NCBI RefSeq assembly: GCF_003664035.1 | Contig: NZ_RCCK01000011.1 | Span: 682,001-746,000, forward strand | Reading direction: 5' to 3' | Length of the DNA: 64,000 nucleotides | Origin: Pedobacter alluvionis | Lineage (GTDB): Bacteria > Bacteroidota > Bacteroidia > Sphingobacteriales > Sphingobacteriaceae | Notes under the pieces: model-generated | Database searches by the model: none | The model's input: only the letters and a program-made list of their open reading frames with translations | What the model was told of the DNA's origin: nothing | In this document: piece after piece, positions 1 to 9,709 of the stretch | How positions within the stretch are numbered: the first letter of the stretch is position 1 | Layout of the letters: every line of letters starts with the position of its first letter | Translations under genes and position numbers: made by a program

Positions 1-1
1 A

Positions 2-682
2 AAAATAGATGCTTTAGAAATTGATAACGTCTATTTATATATTGAAAATTTTGATAATGAACGTTTCGAAAAAGTCCGTCAACAACTAGGCATCTATAAC
101 CTCGTTTTTTCGGTTAATTTTTTCGGTTGCAACAACACAATTGATAAGAATAAATTATATAACAATATTTATTTTAATTTTTTTGAACAACAATTTTCTG
201 ATTATAAACAGCATTTTACTATTGATAATCTTGTAGTTAATTCAGATCATTTTTTAGAATCGTATAATTATCATTCTTATTATTTTGGCAAAGTATGTAT
301 TGATGAAAATGGGAATATTAAGAATGGCTTAAATAACATAGAAAATTTTGGCAACTTAAACACGATTAGCAAAGCTGATTTTTTTAATATAATTTCTTCA
401 GATACGTTTAGCGAATTAGGAAAAATAAACAAAAACAACACCCTTGTTTGTAGCGATTGTGAATTTAGATATATGTGTATAGATAGCCGTGTCCCTGCTA
501 AAGGAGCAGAGAAATGGTACCATCAGGTAGAATGTTCTTACAATCCGTACCTATCTAAATGGAAGCATGAGGATGGATACATTAATTTAAGAGAATCTGG
601 AGTTGCTGTTACAGAATCTGGAATAGCAATTGAAAAAAAGAAATTAGCTGAAAAATTTAAAAAGGTTTGGTCCATAATATGA
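2..682 (+). CDS. gwsS: Grasp-with-spasm SPASM-domain peptide maturase (GwsS-like), 5' end outside window
   Basis: The reading frame is open from the left edge, so only the C-terminal 226 residues are present. They carry a SPASM-type Cys set: a lone Cys in KVCIDENG, then CSDCEFRYMC, then a Cys in VECSYNPY. The ending, with RVPAKGAEKWYHQVECSYNP and WKHEDGY, is what I recall for the SPASM maturase of grasp-with-spasm RiPP systems. There it works with an ATP-grasp ligase on a double-glycine precursor peptide. The ligase and precursor would lie upstream, outside the window. The stop codon overlaps the start of the exporter gene by 4 bp (ATGA), which indicates translational coupling. The family assignment rests on recalled similarity. 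Confidence 0.8.
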   Translation, partial: KIDALEIDNVYLYIENFDNERFEKVRQQLGIYNLVFSVNFFGCNNTIDKNKLYNNIYFNFFEQQFSDYKQHFTIDNLVVNSDHFLESYNYHSYYFGKVCIDENGNIKNGLNNIENFGNLNTISKADFFNIISSDTFSELGKINKNNTLVCSDCEFRYMCIDSRVPAKGAEKWYHQVECSYNPYLSKWKHEDGYINLRESGVAVTESGIAIEKKKLAEKFKKVWSII

Positions 683-2871
683 AGTCTTTCCCGTTTTACA
701 AACAACCTGACTCAAAAGATTGTGGGCCAACATGTTTGCGCATCATTAGCAAATTTTACGGCAAAAGCATTCCCTTGCAGCAAATCAGAGATTTTTCTGA
801 AACCACCCGGGAGGGCAGTGGCTTGTTAGGGCTCAGCAATGCTGCAGAAACTTTGGGATTTAGGTCGCTAGGTGTTAAGATAGATTTTAATACCTTAACT
901 ACCGAAGCACCACTGCCTTGCATTGTACATTGGAATAAAAACCATTATGTAGTTGTTTATAAAATTGATAAAAGAAACAATATTTATATATCAGACCCCA
1001 GCTATGGCCTTATCAATTACAATAAAAATGAATTTATTAAAAGTTGGATTGGTGAAAATGCACACGACCAAACCGAAGAAGGCATTGTGCTTATTTTAGA
1101 AACCAGCCCTTCATTTTATAGTAACGAATTTGATGAAGAAGAAAAAAAAACAAGCTTTTCTTTTCTATCAAAGTACCTTTTCAAATATAAATCGCTTGTA
1201 GTACAACTGGCTATTGGGCTATTGGCAGGTAGTTTATTATCGCTTATTTTTCCCTTCCTTACCCAGAGTATTGTAGATATTGGCATACAAAACCAGGATC
1301 TTAACTTTATTTATCTGGTTTTATTGGCGCAGGTAATGCTTTTTTTAGGCAGTACAGGCATTGAAGTAATTAGAAGCTGGATCTTACTTCACCTATCTAC
1401 CAGAATAAATATATCTATTATCTCCGATTTTTTTATTAAACTGATGAAACTTCCCATCAGTTTTTTTGATACCAGAATGACGGGAGATATCATGCAACGA
1501 ATAAACGATCACCATAGAATAGAACAACTATTAACCAATTCTTCTCTCAATACCTTATTCTCACTAGTTAACCTGGTTATTTTTAGTATCGTATTGTTAT
1601 TGTACGATTATCGGTTGTTTCTGGTGTATTTAACAGGTGCTATTTTATACATAGTGTGGATTACTTTTTTTCTGGGAAAAAGGAAAGAACTTGATTATAA
1701 AAGGTTCTCTCAAATCTCTCAGGAACAAAGTAAGGTAATAGAATTGATCAACGGCATGCAAGAAATAAAAATGCATAATGCCGAAAAGCAGAAGCGCTGG
1801 GGCTGGGAGTTTTTGCAGGTAAAATTGTTCAAAATTCAGATAAAGTCACTTTCGCTAGAACAATGGCAATCAGTAGGTGGCGGTTTCATCAACAGAATAA
1901 AAGATATATTAATAAGTTTTTTGGCAGCCAAACTGGTTTTAAGCGGTAATTTAACGTTGGGAATGATGCTTTCAGTTCAATATATCATCGGCCAGTTAAA
2001 TAGCCCTTTACTGCAACTAATAGATTTTATTAAGCAAACCCAGGATGCCAAAATTTCTTTAGAAAGGCTGGGAGAAATTCATGATAAAGAAGATGAAGAA
2101 AGTAAGGCAGAAGAATATGTTTCAGAAATCCCGAAAAGTGATATCACACTTCACAACATTTCTTTCAGGTATACCGGTTCTGATACTTTTGTATTCGAAA
2201 ATTTAACTCTAACCATCCCTTACCAAAAAACAACCGCCATTGTTGGTAGCAGTGGCAGTGGTAAAACCACCTTATTAAAATTATTAACCAAGTTTTACGA
2301 GCCTGACAAAGGCGAAATAAAAATTGGTAATACCGATATAAAAAATATTTCTCCCAGCTTTTGGCGAGACCATTGTGGCGTGGTGATGCAAGAAAGTTAT
2401 GTTTTTAACGATACCATTGCCAATAACATAGCCATTGGAGAAGAAACTATTAACAAACAAAAATTGAGAAAAGCAATAGAACTTGCCAACATACAAGATT
2501 TTATAGAAAACCTGCCTTTAAGCTATAACACTAAAATTGGCAATGAAGGTCTTGGCGTAAGTGGCGGACAAAAACAAAGATTATTTATTGCAAGAGCTGT
2601 TTATAAATCGCCGGAGTACATTTTTTTTGATGAAGCTACCAGTGCGCTCGATGCCAATAATGAAAAAATTATTATTGAAAATTTAGAGCAGTTTTTTAAA
2701 GGAAAAACTGCTATTGTTATTGCCCACAGGTTATCTACAGTAAAACATGCTGATAAAATTATTGTATTGGATAAAGGCAAGGTTGCAGAAGAAGGCAACC
2801 ATGCGCAATTGGTTGCAAAAAAAGGAGAATACTACAGGTTGATCAAAAACCAATTAGAGCTTGGAAACTAA
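679..2871 (+). CDS. Peptidase-containing ABC transporter (PCAT) for RiPP export
   Basis: This is a 730-residue three-domain exporter. An N-terminal C39 peptidase has its catalytic Cys in DSKDCGPTC (residue 15) and a downstream His in NHYVVVY. A six-helix membrane domain follows, then a C-terminal ATPase with Walker A GSSGSGKTT, signature SGGQKQR, Walker B YIFFDEATSALD and an H-loop in AHRLST. PCATs cleave the leader after Gly-Gly and export the core peptide. I chose ATG 679, which overlaps the maturase stop, over the in-frame TTG at 667. The downstream HlyD gene overlaps by 11 bp, so the three genes form one operon. Confidence 0.93.
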   Translation: MKSFPFYKQPDSKDCGPTCLRIISKFYGKSIPLQQIRDFSETTREGSGLLGLSNAAETLGFRSLGVKIDFNTLTTEAPLPCIVHWNKNHYVVVYKIDKRNNIYISDPSYGLINYNKNEFIKSWIGENAHDQTEEGIVLILETSPSFYSNEFDEEEKKTSFSFLSKYLFKYKSLVVQLAIGLLAGSLLSLIFPFLTQSIVDIGIQNQDLNFIYLVLLAQVMLFLGSTGIEVIRSWILLHLSTRINISIISDFFIKLMKLPISFFDTRMTGDIMQRINDHHRIEQLLTNSSLNTLFSLVNLVIFSIVLLLYDYRLFLVYLTGAILYIVWITFFLGKRKELDYKRFSQISQEQSKVIELINGMQEIKMHNAEKQKRWGWEFLQVKLFKIQIKSLSLEQWQSVGGGFINRIKDILISFLAAKLVLSGNLTLGMMLSVQYIIGQLNSPLLQLIDFIKQTQDAKISLERLGEIHDKEDEESKAEEYVSEIPKSDITLHNISFRYTGSDTFVFENLTLTIPYQKTTAIVGSSGSGKTTLLKLLTKFYEPDKGEIKIGNTDIKNISPSFWRDHCGVVMQESYVFNDTIANNIAIGEETINKQKLRKAIELANIQDFIENLPLSYNTKIGNEGLGVSGGQKQRLFIARAVYKSPEYIFFDEATSALDANNEKIIIENLEQFFKGKTAIVIAHRLSTVKHADKIIVLDKGKVAEEGNHAQLVAKKGEYYRLIKNQLELGN

Positions 2872-4165
2872 GAAAGATATATTAGACAATATAGAACTAC
2901 GTTCTGAAAGTGTACAGGATGTACTCTCACAACCACCTCACTGGATGTTGCGTTGGGGAAGTGTTGTTATTTTAGGTATTATAATAATGGTTTTATTAAT
3001 GAGCTATTTTATAAAATATCCGGAATTTATACCTGCCCCTATTATGGTAACCTCACAAAACCCGCCTGAAAAACTGCAGGCAAGAAGCGATTCGAAAATT
3101 GAAAAAATTTTCATCAAAGATCACCAAAAAGTAAAAAAAGGCGAGGTGTTAATGGTACTGCAATCTACCGCAAACTATGACGATCTTTTAGCACTCAAAA
3201 AAATAATAGATGAGTTATCTCCTTCACAATTACTTTCATTTCCGGTTAACCAAATCTCAACATTTAAATTAGGAGAATTACAAAGTGATTATAATGCGTT
3301 TGCCAAGGCATTTCAGGACGAAAAATTATTTGCAAGGCTTAAGCCTTATGCCCCGGAAAATCTAGCCAACAACCAAAATATAGCGATATATAACAGCAGA
3401 ATTATCACACTGAAAAGGCAGAAATCGTTTGAACTTGCTAAATTCGACCTTATTAAAAAAAATTTCCAGCGTACCCAACAACTTTTTAGTCAGAAAGTGA
3501 TCTCTGCTTCGGAGTTCGAAAATGAAAAAATTAAACTTTTGCAGGCACAGCAAAGTTTGGAAAATATAGATATATCATTATCGCAAACAAACGAAGCTAT
3601 TTCTAACCTCAATAAAACAAAAGACGGTACAACAATAAATGCCGAAAAAGACAAAATAAATTTTGCTTCTCAAACCTTGCAGCTGTTTGAGCAATTGAGA
3701 AAATCTTTAAAACAATGGGAACAAAATTATTTAATTGTTTCTTCTACAGACGGTACCGCAAGTTTTCAACAATTTTGGGGAGAAAACCAGTTTATTAAAA
3801 GAGGTGATGCTATTTTATCTATCTTACCGGGTAATAAGAAAGCGCTGGTAGGCAGAATGTCGGTACCAGCAACCAATTCTGGTAAAATTGTTATAGGCGA
3901 AAGAGTTCTAATAAAGTTAGATAACTATCGTTACCAGGAATATGGCATTGTAGAAGGAAGGGTGCATAATGTCTCTTTTGCTCCTGATGAAAAAGGGAAT
4001 TACTATGTTGATGTAAGTCTTCCAAAAGGCCTAAAAACTTCTTATAACAAAAACCTTAATTTTGATAAAGAGTTAAAAGGTAATGCAGAAATTGTTACTG
4101 ATGACCTAAGGCTTATCGAGAGAATTTTTAACCAGTTTAAGGCACTTCTTAAAAACCATAGTTAA
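2861..4165 (+). CDS. HlyD-family secretion adaptor
   Basis: A 434-residue membrane fusion protein. It has a short cytoplasmic N terminus, one transmembrane helix (about residues 31-53, GSVVILGIIIMVLLMSY), a biotinyl-lipoyl-like segment (EKIFIKDHQKVKKGEVL), a long coiled coil (about 180-260), and a C-terminal beta-barrel region. It should link the PCAT to an outer membrane channel. The start is TTG at 2861, inside the end of the exporter gene. No ATG gives a full N terminus, so coupling is likely. No TolC gene follows directly, so a TolC encoded elsewhere, possibly the one at 18831, may serve. Confidence 0.9.
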   Translation: METKKDILDNIELRSESVQDVLSQPPHWMLRWGSVVILGIIIMVLLMSYFIKYPEFIPAPIMVTSQNPPEKLQARSDSKIEKIFIKDHQKVKKGEVLMVLQSTANYDDLLALKKIIDELSPSQLLSFPVNQISTFKLGELQSDYNAFAKAFQDEKLFARLKPYAPENLANNQNIAIYNSRIITLKRQKSFELAKFDLIKKNFQRTQQLFSQKVISASEFENEKIKLLQAQQSLENIDISLSQTNEAISNLNKTKDGTTINAEKDKINFASQTLQLFEQLRKSLKQWEQNYLIVSSTDGTASFQQFWGENQFIKRGDAILSILPGNKKALVGRMSVPATNSGKIVIGERVLIKLDNYRYQEYGIVEGRVHNVSFAPDEKGNYYVDVSLPKGLKTSYNKNLNFDKELKGNAEIVTDDLRLIERIFNQFKALLKNHS

Positions 4166-4427
4166 TAATTACCTTTAATTGTAACCGGGGAACGATTGTA
4201 TCGCTAAAATACCGCACTGTCTTACATCTCTTTTCAAAAACTTGCCGGTTAAACTTATGGGCTTTCAATCGGTTCTTGGGATGTACTTTCAAAAATAAGT
4301 CCTCCGCTACCTGCACAACTTCTTTTACGAAATCTATTACCCAATAGGCTACTTTGACCCACATCTAAATACTCTGCCATTAAAATCTGCCCCAGTTACA
4401 AGATATATTGAAAAAAAAATGTCACAA
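4166..4427. other. Convergent intergenic gap with a possible gene remnant
   Basis: No convincing gene is present. On the minus strand two overlapping short frames (4255-4380 and 4149-4364) read as plausible protein pieces. One ends in basic text (KNRLKAHKFNRQVFEKR, RYFSDTIVPRLQLK). This could be a frameshifted relic, for example of a mobile-element gene, but I cannot name a family. Confidence 0.3.
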
Positions 4428-4456
4428 AAAAGCGCCCTGATAAATCGGGGCGCTTT
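4424..4456 (-). terminator. Rho-independent terminator of the OmpA gene
   Basis: An inverted repeat, AAAGCGCCC and GGGCGCTTT, encloses an AT-rich loop. On the minus strand it is followed by a run of T, about 25 bp past the stop of the gene ending at 4480. Confidence 0.8.
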
Positions 4457-4479
4457 AATATATGTGTTAAAAAAACAGA

Positions 4480-5802
4480 CTAGTAAAGTGTAAACTCTAC
4501 ACGACGGTTTTGCTGACGGCCTTTTGCTGTTTTATTGGTAGCAATTGGTTGGCCCATACCGTAACCTGTAGCTTCAATACGTGATGCATTTGCACCTTGA
4601 GAAACTAAGTAAGCTTTTACAGATTCTGCTCTATCTTTCGATAAACGCAAGTTTAATTCTTTTGAACCTGTATTATCTGTATGACCAGCTAATTTTAAAC
4701 TGAAATTTTTCTGGATTAACAATGCTGCAACTCTGTTTAATGAAGTATAAGATTTAGAACGAATGGTTGCTTTACCTAAATCGAACTCTAAGTTTTTAAT
4801 CGCTTCGTTAACAACTTTACGATCTTCTTCTGTTACGATTACTTTTTCTACGACTTTTTCAGGAGTTTTTAACGGGCAACCAGCACCATCAACAACAGTT
4901 CCTGCTGGTGTATCCGGGCATTTATCTAATTTATCTGCAACACCATCACCATCTGTATCTTTCAGGATGTCGTTCATTTCTGAACGTAGTTTTGCATTCT
5001 CAGCTTTTTGAGCATTCAAATCAGATTTTAAACCATCTGCAGTTTGTCTTGCTTTTAATGCTTCATCATAAGTTAAAGCTACCGGATTATGGAAAGCCAA
5101 TTGTTTTCCGCTACCTAAAGCAAATTCTAAACCAGCATAAGCATAGTTGTATTTATCATTACCGCCTCTGTAGTAACCGTCTAAGTTGTCGCCATCAAGG
5201 AATGTAATTGTCCATCCTAAATCGAAGTTAACCGCATCAGAGATTTTAAACTTAGCACCTAAACCTACAGGAATAATCAATTCATTGATGTTTTTATCAC
5301 CTGCATATAAAAAAGTACTACCTGCTGTGGTAATAGTAGGCTTATAACCTGCAATACCAGCACCGGCAGAAGCATAAAGTTGTAAAGCATTCTCTTTTTT
5401 AAACATATCGATATTGAACATGTTTACTACAGCATTTAAACTTCCTGAATAAGACAATTGAGTATCGAAAGCTTTTACAGGAGAGTCGTTTACCATACCA
5501 TTTTCATAAGGCTCGGTATTATCGCCTTTTAATTTACCACGAACTCCATCTAAGCGAAGAGAGAAATAAGGTGTAAATTGTTTTTTAATGTAAAGGCCAT
5601 AACCGAAACCTGATTTGTTATTACTGAAATCATTTTTTCCACCCAATGGTGATAATGGTGTAAGTACACCGGCGTTTACGCCGACAGACCAGGTTCTGAA
5701 AGTTGTTGTTGAAGTTGCAGGGCTTTCTTGAGCTGAGGCAACCGACCCAATTAATAAACCAGCGAGTGCAACTGGTAGGGTTTTGAATAATTGTAGTTTC
5801 AT
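4480..5802 (-). CDS. OmpA-family outer membrane protein
   Basis: A 440-residue protein with a signal peptide (about 1-24, ending VASAQ), then an N-terminal beta-barrel domain (about 30-235) with alternating aromatic strands. A short coiled coil (residues about 245-275) leads to a thrombospondin type 3 calcium-binding repeat (DTDGDGVADKLDKCPDTP). The C-terminal OmpA peptidoglycan-binding domain holds LAGHTDNTGSKELNLRLSKDRA and NRRVEFTLY. It probably anchors the outer membrane to peptidoglycan and acts as a major porin-like protein. It is monocistronic, with its own promoter and terminator. Confidence 0.93.
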   Translation of the reverse strand: MKLQLFKTLPVALAGLLIGSVASAQESPATSTTTFRTWSVGVNAGVLTPLSPLGGKNDFSNNKSGFGYGLYIKKQFTPYFSLRLDGVRGKLKGDNTEPYENGMVNDSPVKAFDTQLSYSGSLNAVVNMFNIDMFKKENALQLYASAGAGIAGYKPTITTAGSTFLYAGDKNINELIIPVGLGAKFKISDAVNFDLGWTITFLDGDNLDGYYRGGNDKYNYAYAGLEFALGSGKQLAFHNPVALTYDEALKARQTADGLKSDLNAQKAENAKLRSEMNDILKDTDGDGVADKLDKCPDTPAGTVVDGAGCPLKTPEKVVEKVIVTEEDRKVVNEAIKNLEFDLGKATIRSKSYTSLNRVAALLIQKNFSLKLAGHTDNTGSKELNLRLSKDRAESVKAYLVSQGANASRIEATGYGMGQPIATNKTAKGRQQNRRVEFTLY

Positions 5803-5854
5803 AATTTTCTGTATAACGTTGGATAGCGTCTCTCAGTCTTTACAATAGCCATAC

Positions 5855-5886
5855 CAAAAATACAATTGGTTAAAAATACTTATCAA
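5855..5886 (-). promoter_or_regulatory. Bacteroidota-type promoter of the OmpA gene
   Basis: Read on the minus strand there is TTG, 21 bp, then TATTTTTG. The second box fits the Bacteroidota -7 consensus TAnnTTTG exactly, and the first fits a shortened -33 TTTG. The start codon is about 50 bp downstream, which leaves a short 5' leader. Confidence 0.55.
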
Positions 5887-5887
5887 C

Positions 5888-6139
5888 TTTTCAACACTAA
5901 TTACCTATGAAGCAAACATGTAGAGATAAAAAAATCGTTAGCACAGTAAGCAAACCGCTAAAAGCGGCTCATTTTATGGATTTCTATAAAAAACTTAAGT
6001 TTCAAAATCTGTTTCAACAGCCATTTTACAGATCAATACTGATTTCGGATTTTAAAAGCAGTTCTGAATAACAGATAATATTTATAAATCGCTCCTTCTG
6101 GTCGATTATCATCTGATGTTGTAACTACCTTATTATATA
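5888..6139. other. Gene-free gap between the OmpA promoter and the DUF885 gene
   Basis: The full gene-free stretch is 5803-6139. Apart from the OmpA promoter, I see only a small hairpin (CCGCTAAAAGCGG near 5951-5963). It may be a weak end signal for the DUF885 gene. There is no supported ORF. Confidence 0.5.
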
Positions 6140-7849
6140 TCAATTGATATCACCGGCAAATTTCCATCTGGCACTAAAATTTTCTGGTAATTGCTGGTTG
6201 GTTAACAAGGCCCTTACCATTTCTACGGGCATATTATTTTCGTGCAATATGCGATTATGAAACTCAATATTGGTCATTTTATCGCTTTCTACCAATTCTT
6301 TGTGCAATGCCCTAAATTGTAATCCGCCTAACATGTATCCAATTTGATACAACGGCCCATACCCACCGGTAAAAGATCTGCGTACTTCTGCCGATGCATT
6401 GGCACGCTCAAAACCTACACGATCTACTAAAAAGTCAATACACTGCTGAGGTGTCCATTTACCTAAATGGTAATTCATGGAAAAAATAATACGCGCACAA
6501 CGGTGCATGCGCCAAAAAAGCATTCCAATTTTATCCTCAGGAGATTTTGCAAAATCCTGGTCCCACAGCAACATCTCCCAGTACAGCGACCAGCCTTCCG
6601 TCCAGAAAGGAGTACCAAATACTTTGCGATAAGGCTTGTAGCGGCTTTGCATAAAATATTGAAGGTTGTGGCCCGGAATAAGTTCATGAAAAACTACGGC
6701 TCTGGAAAAATGCCTGTTATTACCGCGCAGGGTCATCATTTTCGCATCTTCGCTCATGTCTTCTGTCGGATAAGCAATTAATACGGATTCGCCACCCAGA
6801 AAAAACGGTGCAAATAATTGTTCCTTCGGACTTAACATGCGCATGCGCCAGCCTTCTTTGGCCAGGGGAGGAATGGCGATGAGTTTATTTTTTTCTACAA
6901 AATTGATGGCTTCATTGGCTAGTTCATAAACAAGTTCAGGCTGTTTACCTAACTCAGGGTAATCGGTTTTGACTTTTTCCAATGCTTTTTTCCAATCGTT
7001 ACCAAAGCCCATTGATTGTGAGGCTTTAAGCATTTCGGCATCACACCAAGCAAATTCCCTCATCGCAATAGCCTTAATCTGCTCAGGTGTATAGGCAATC
7101 ATCTCATCATTTAAGCTGCTTAATAAGGCTGTTCTTCCTATCGGATTACCAATAATACCACTTCCATCATCCTTGGCACTTGAGGGTTTAGCTATTTTAT
7201 CCAGTACAACAGCATATTCCTTTAATGCATCTACTACATCCGGATAAACTGCTTTTGTGGCTTTGGTAAATTGCGGATCGTAACCATCATAAAATTTATA
7301 AGCTTCAGTAAATACAGCCAGGTATTGATTCACAGTTTGCTGCGCCCAGGAAGCCTGTACCGGTGTCACAATCAAATCTTTATTTTTTACTGCCTTTGTT
7401 GTTTTCTGAATAGCCTCTTTCAGTTGTTCAAACTGTTGTTGGATCATTTTACCGTCTTGTTGTGTACCAATCCTTCGTTTTGCCTCAAAATCTAATACTA
7501 TTTTGGCAAAAGGTAAAGTAAAAATATTGCTTTTAAATTCGGCGTATTGCTGTTGCAAAATGGCCGAATCTGATTTGATATCGCGTTTAAGCAAAATATA
7601 ATCTACCCTTTCGTTTACGGTTAGCTTTTTAAAAGGCAACGCCCTTAACTGTTTTTTCCATTCGGAATAAAAGCTTTCCATCCGCGTAAAGTATTCATCC
7701 GATCGCTTGAGCGCATATTTACGGTTAAGCATGGTCCCGTCTGATTGGTATTGATTAATCAGTGGACTTACCAGGCTGGCTTCATTAGTTTGAGCGCGTG
7801 ATTGTACCGCAACGGTCAGAAACAAAAATAGAGAAAATAGTTTGCGCAT
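6140..7849 (-). CDS. DUF885-family putative secreted metallopeptidase
   Basis: A 569-residue protein starting with a signal peptide (MRKLFSLFLFLTVAVQSRAQ). I chose the ATG at 7849 because the frame's 18 upstream residues do not fit a signal peptide. The DUF885 zinc-ligand motif HELIPGHN is at about residues 388-395. It is followed by a conserved tail with FWTEGWSLYWEM and YGPLYQIGYMLGG. DUF885 proteins resemble zinc peptidases of the gluzincin type and are usually periplasmic. The natural substrate is unknown. Confidence 0.88.
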   Translation of the reverse strand: MRKLFSLFLFLTVAVQSRAQTNEASLVSPLINQYQSDGTMLNRKYALKRSDEYFTRMESFYSEWKKQLRALPFKKLTVNERVDYILLKRDIKSDSAILQQQYAEFKSNIFTLPFAKIVLDFEAKRRIGTQQDGKMIQQQFEQLKEAIQKTTKAVKNKDLIVTPVQASWAQQTVNQYLAVFTEAYKFYDGYDPQFTKATKAVYPDVVDALKEYAVVLDKIAKPSSAKDDGSGIIGNPIGRTALLSSLNDEMIAYTPEQIKAIAMREFAWCDAEMLKASQSMGFGNDWKKALEKVKTDYPELGKQPELVYELANEAINFVEKNKLIAIPPLAKEGWRMRMLSPKEQLFAPFFLGGESVLIAYPTEDMSEDAKMMTLRGNNRHFSRAVVFHELIPGHNLQYFMQSRYKPYRKVFGTPFWTEGWSLYWEMLLWDQDFAKSPEDKIGMLFWRMHRCARIIFSMNYHLGKWTPQQCIDFLVDRVGFERANASAEVRRSFTGGYGPLYQIGYMLGGLQFRALHKELVESDKMTNIEFHNRILHENNMPVEMVRALLTNQQLPENFSARWKFAGDIN

Positions 7850-7987
7850 AGCGATCTGGTTATTTTGAATTGGTTGATGCAATATAACTAAACCACTAAG
7901 CATTGCTGCAGGGCAACTATGTAACTTATTTAAAGATATTAGACTAAATTAACTTAGGCAGATCATACATTTGTTACGCTAAAATGG

Positions 7988-9709
7988 CTACCAGCCAATA
8001 GCTTTATCATCCCCTCTGGGGTCGGCACCACCCTGATAGTTATCCCATTTTGTCCTTAAAATGGCATCAACCCTGCCAATTGGGCCTCTTTGCAAGATTT
8101 TATAACCTTTTGCTTTTAATTTTTCTATTGATAAGCTATCGATAGCATCTTTTTCTATATACACCTCATCCGGTAGCCATTGATGATGAAACTTTTTAGC
8201 AGCCACAGCAGATTGCATAGACATATCGAAATCGATTACATTAATAATGGTTTGAAATACGGAAGTGATAATGGTTGATCCGCCTGGCGTACCCACCACC
8301 ATAAATAGTTTTCCATCTTTCTCTACAATGCTCGGCGTCATAGAGCTCAACATTCGTTTATTGGGCGCAATGGCATTTGCTTCTCCCCCTACTAAGCCAT
8401 ACATATTGGGTGCACCAGGTTTAACAGAAAAATCATCCATTTCGTTATTCAATAAAAACCCAGCCCCTTTTACAGCAACTAACGATCCGTAAGAACCATT
8501 TAAAGTAGTGGTAATGGAAACGGCATTTCCATCGCGGTCTACAATGGAGAAATGTGTGGTTTCTTCGTGCTCTGCTCCTTTTATTTCGCCGGCCAAAACA
8601 GCACTGCTTGGTGTTGCCGCTGCCCAGCTAAAGTTTGCCATACGGTTTTTGTTATAGTCGGCGCTCAACATTTGTTGTTGTGGAACCGCATAAAAATCAG
8701 GATCGCCTAAATGTGTCGCCCGATCGGCATACACTCTTCTTTCAGCTTCTACCATTATCTGTACGGTTGAATCGGCATTGTGCCCCCATTTTTTTAAAGG
8801 ATAAGGCTCTACAGATTGGAGCAATTGGATCAGGGCTATACCTCCACTCGAAGTAGGCGGCATAGTAATAATTTTATAACCTCTATAATTCCCTGTAATG
8901 GGTTTGCGCCAGGTAGCGTGATAATTTTTTAAATCTTCTTTTGTTATGAGTCCTTTGCCGCGCTTCATTTCTGCCACAAGCGAATCGGCCACAGCGCCTT
9001 CATAAAAACCTACCCTGCCTTTTTCCTGGATCTGTTTTAGGGTATTACCCAATTCCTGTTGAATCAGAAGATCATTTTCCTGCCAAGTTTTTTCTAAATT
9101 TACAAAGGCCGTTCCATCAGGATTAAAATCCATAAATGTTCTATGCAAACTATTCAATTCACCAGCCTGCCGTTTGGTTATTTTAAAACCGTTTTGCGCC
9201 AGGTCTATTGCTGGCTGCAACACTTGTGCCCAGGAAAGCTTTCCATATTTCTTGTGTGCCTCCACCATACCATCTACTGATCCTGGTACGCCCGCCGCTA
9301 AATGACCATAAAGGCTTTTATCAATAATTGGATTGCCGGCCGAATCGAGATACATATCTCTGCTGGCTGCTGCGGCTGCTTTTTCTCTAAAATCTAAGGC
9401 ACTTATTTCGCCGTTTGCACCGCGATACACCATAAAACCGCCCCCACCAATATTCCCCGCGTTTGGGTAAACAACAGCAAGAGCGAACTGAACAGCAACA
9501 GCTGCATCAACTGCATTTCCTCCCTTTTTTAAAATAGCTATCCCCACTTGCGATGCTTCCGGATGGGCAGAAACCACCATTCCATTTTTATATTCACCAC
9601 TATTGTTTTTGCCCAATTGCCCGGTTACACAACCAGCCAGTAACAGCACAACACTTAGGTATATTAACGGTCTTTTAAAGTTATTGAGGGGCCTTATAGC
9701 TTTCCGCAT
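7988..9709 (-). CDS. ggt: Gamma-glutamyltransferase lipoprotein
   Basis: A 573-residue gamma-glutamyltranspeptidase that hydrolyses or transfers the gamma-glutamyl group of glutathione and related peptides. It begins with a lipoprotein signal (lipobox LLAGC, Cys27), so it should sit on the periplasmic or outer-membrane face. The autocleavage nucleophile is the first Thr of TTHFSIVDRDG (about residue 385), giving a large and a small subunit. GSYGSLV, the LLNNEMDDFS motif and GTPGGSTI follow as expected. It overlaps the acyl-CoA ligase gene by 29 bp, so the two are probably co-transcribed. Length is normal. Confidence 0.95.
   Translation of the reverse strand: MRKAIRPLNNFKRPLIYLSVVLLLAGCVTGQLGKNNSGEYKNGMVVSAHPEASQVGIAILKKGGNAVDAAVAVQFALAVVYPNAGNIGGGGFMVYRGANGEISALDFREKAAAAASRDMYLDSAGNPIIDKSLYGHLAAGVPGSVDGMVEAHKKYGKLSWAQVLQPAIDLAQNGFKITKRQAGELNSLHRTFMDFNPDGTAFVNLEKTWQENDLLIQQELGNTLKQIQEKGRVGFYEGAVADSLVAEMKRGKGLITKEDLKNYHATWRKPITGNYRGYKIITMPPTSSGGIALIQLLQSVEPYPLKKWGHNADSTVQIMVEAERRVYADRATHLGDPDFYAVPQQQMLSADYNKNRMANFSWAAATPSSAVLAGEIKGAEHEETTHFSIVDRDGNAVSITTTLNGSYGSLVAVKGAGFLLNNEMDDFSVKPGAPNMYGLVGGEANAIAPNKRMLSSMTPSIVEKDGKLFMVVGTPGGSTIITSVFQTIINVIDFDMSMQSAVAAKKFHHQWLPDEVYIEKDAIDSLSIEKLKAKGYKILQRGPIGRVDAILRTKWDNYQGGADPRGDDKAIGW

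Noticed and set aside
4763-5207. Two plus-strand ORFs within the OmpA gene
   Set aside because: They are antisense shadows of a clearly coding region with signal peptide, TSP3 and OmpA motifs.
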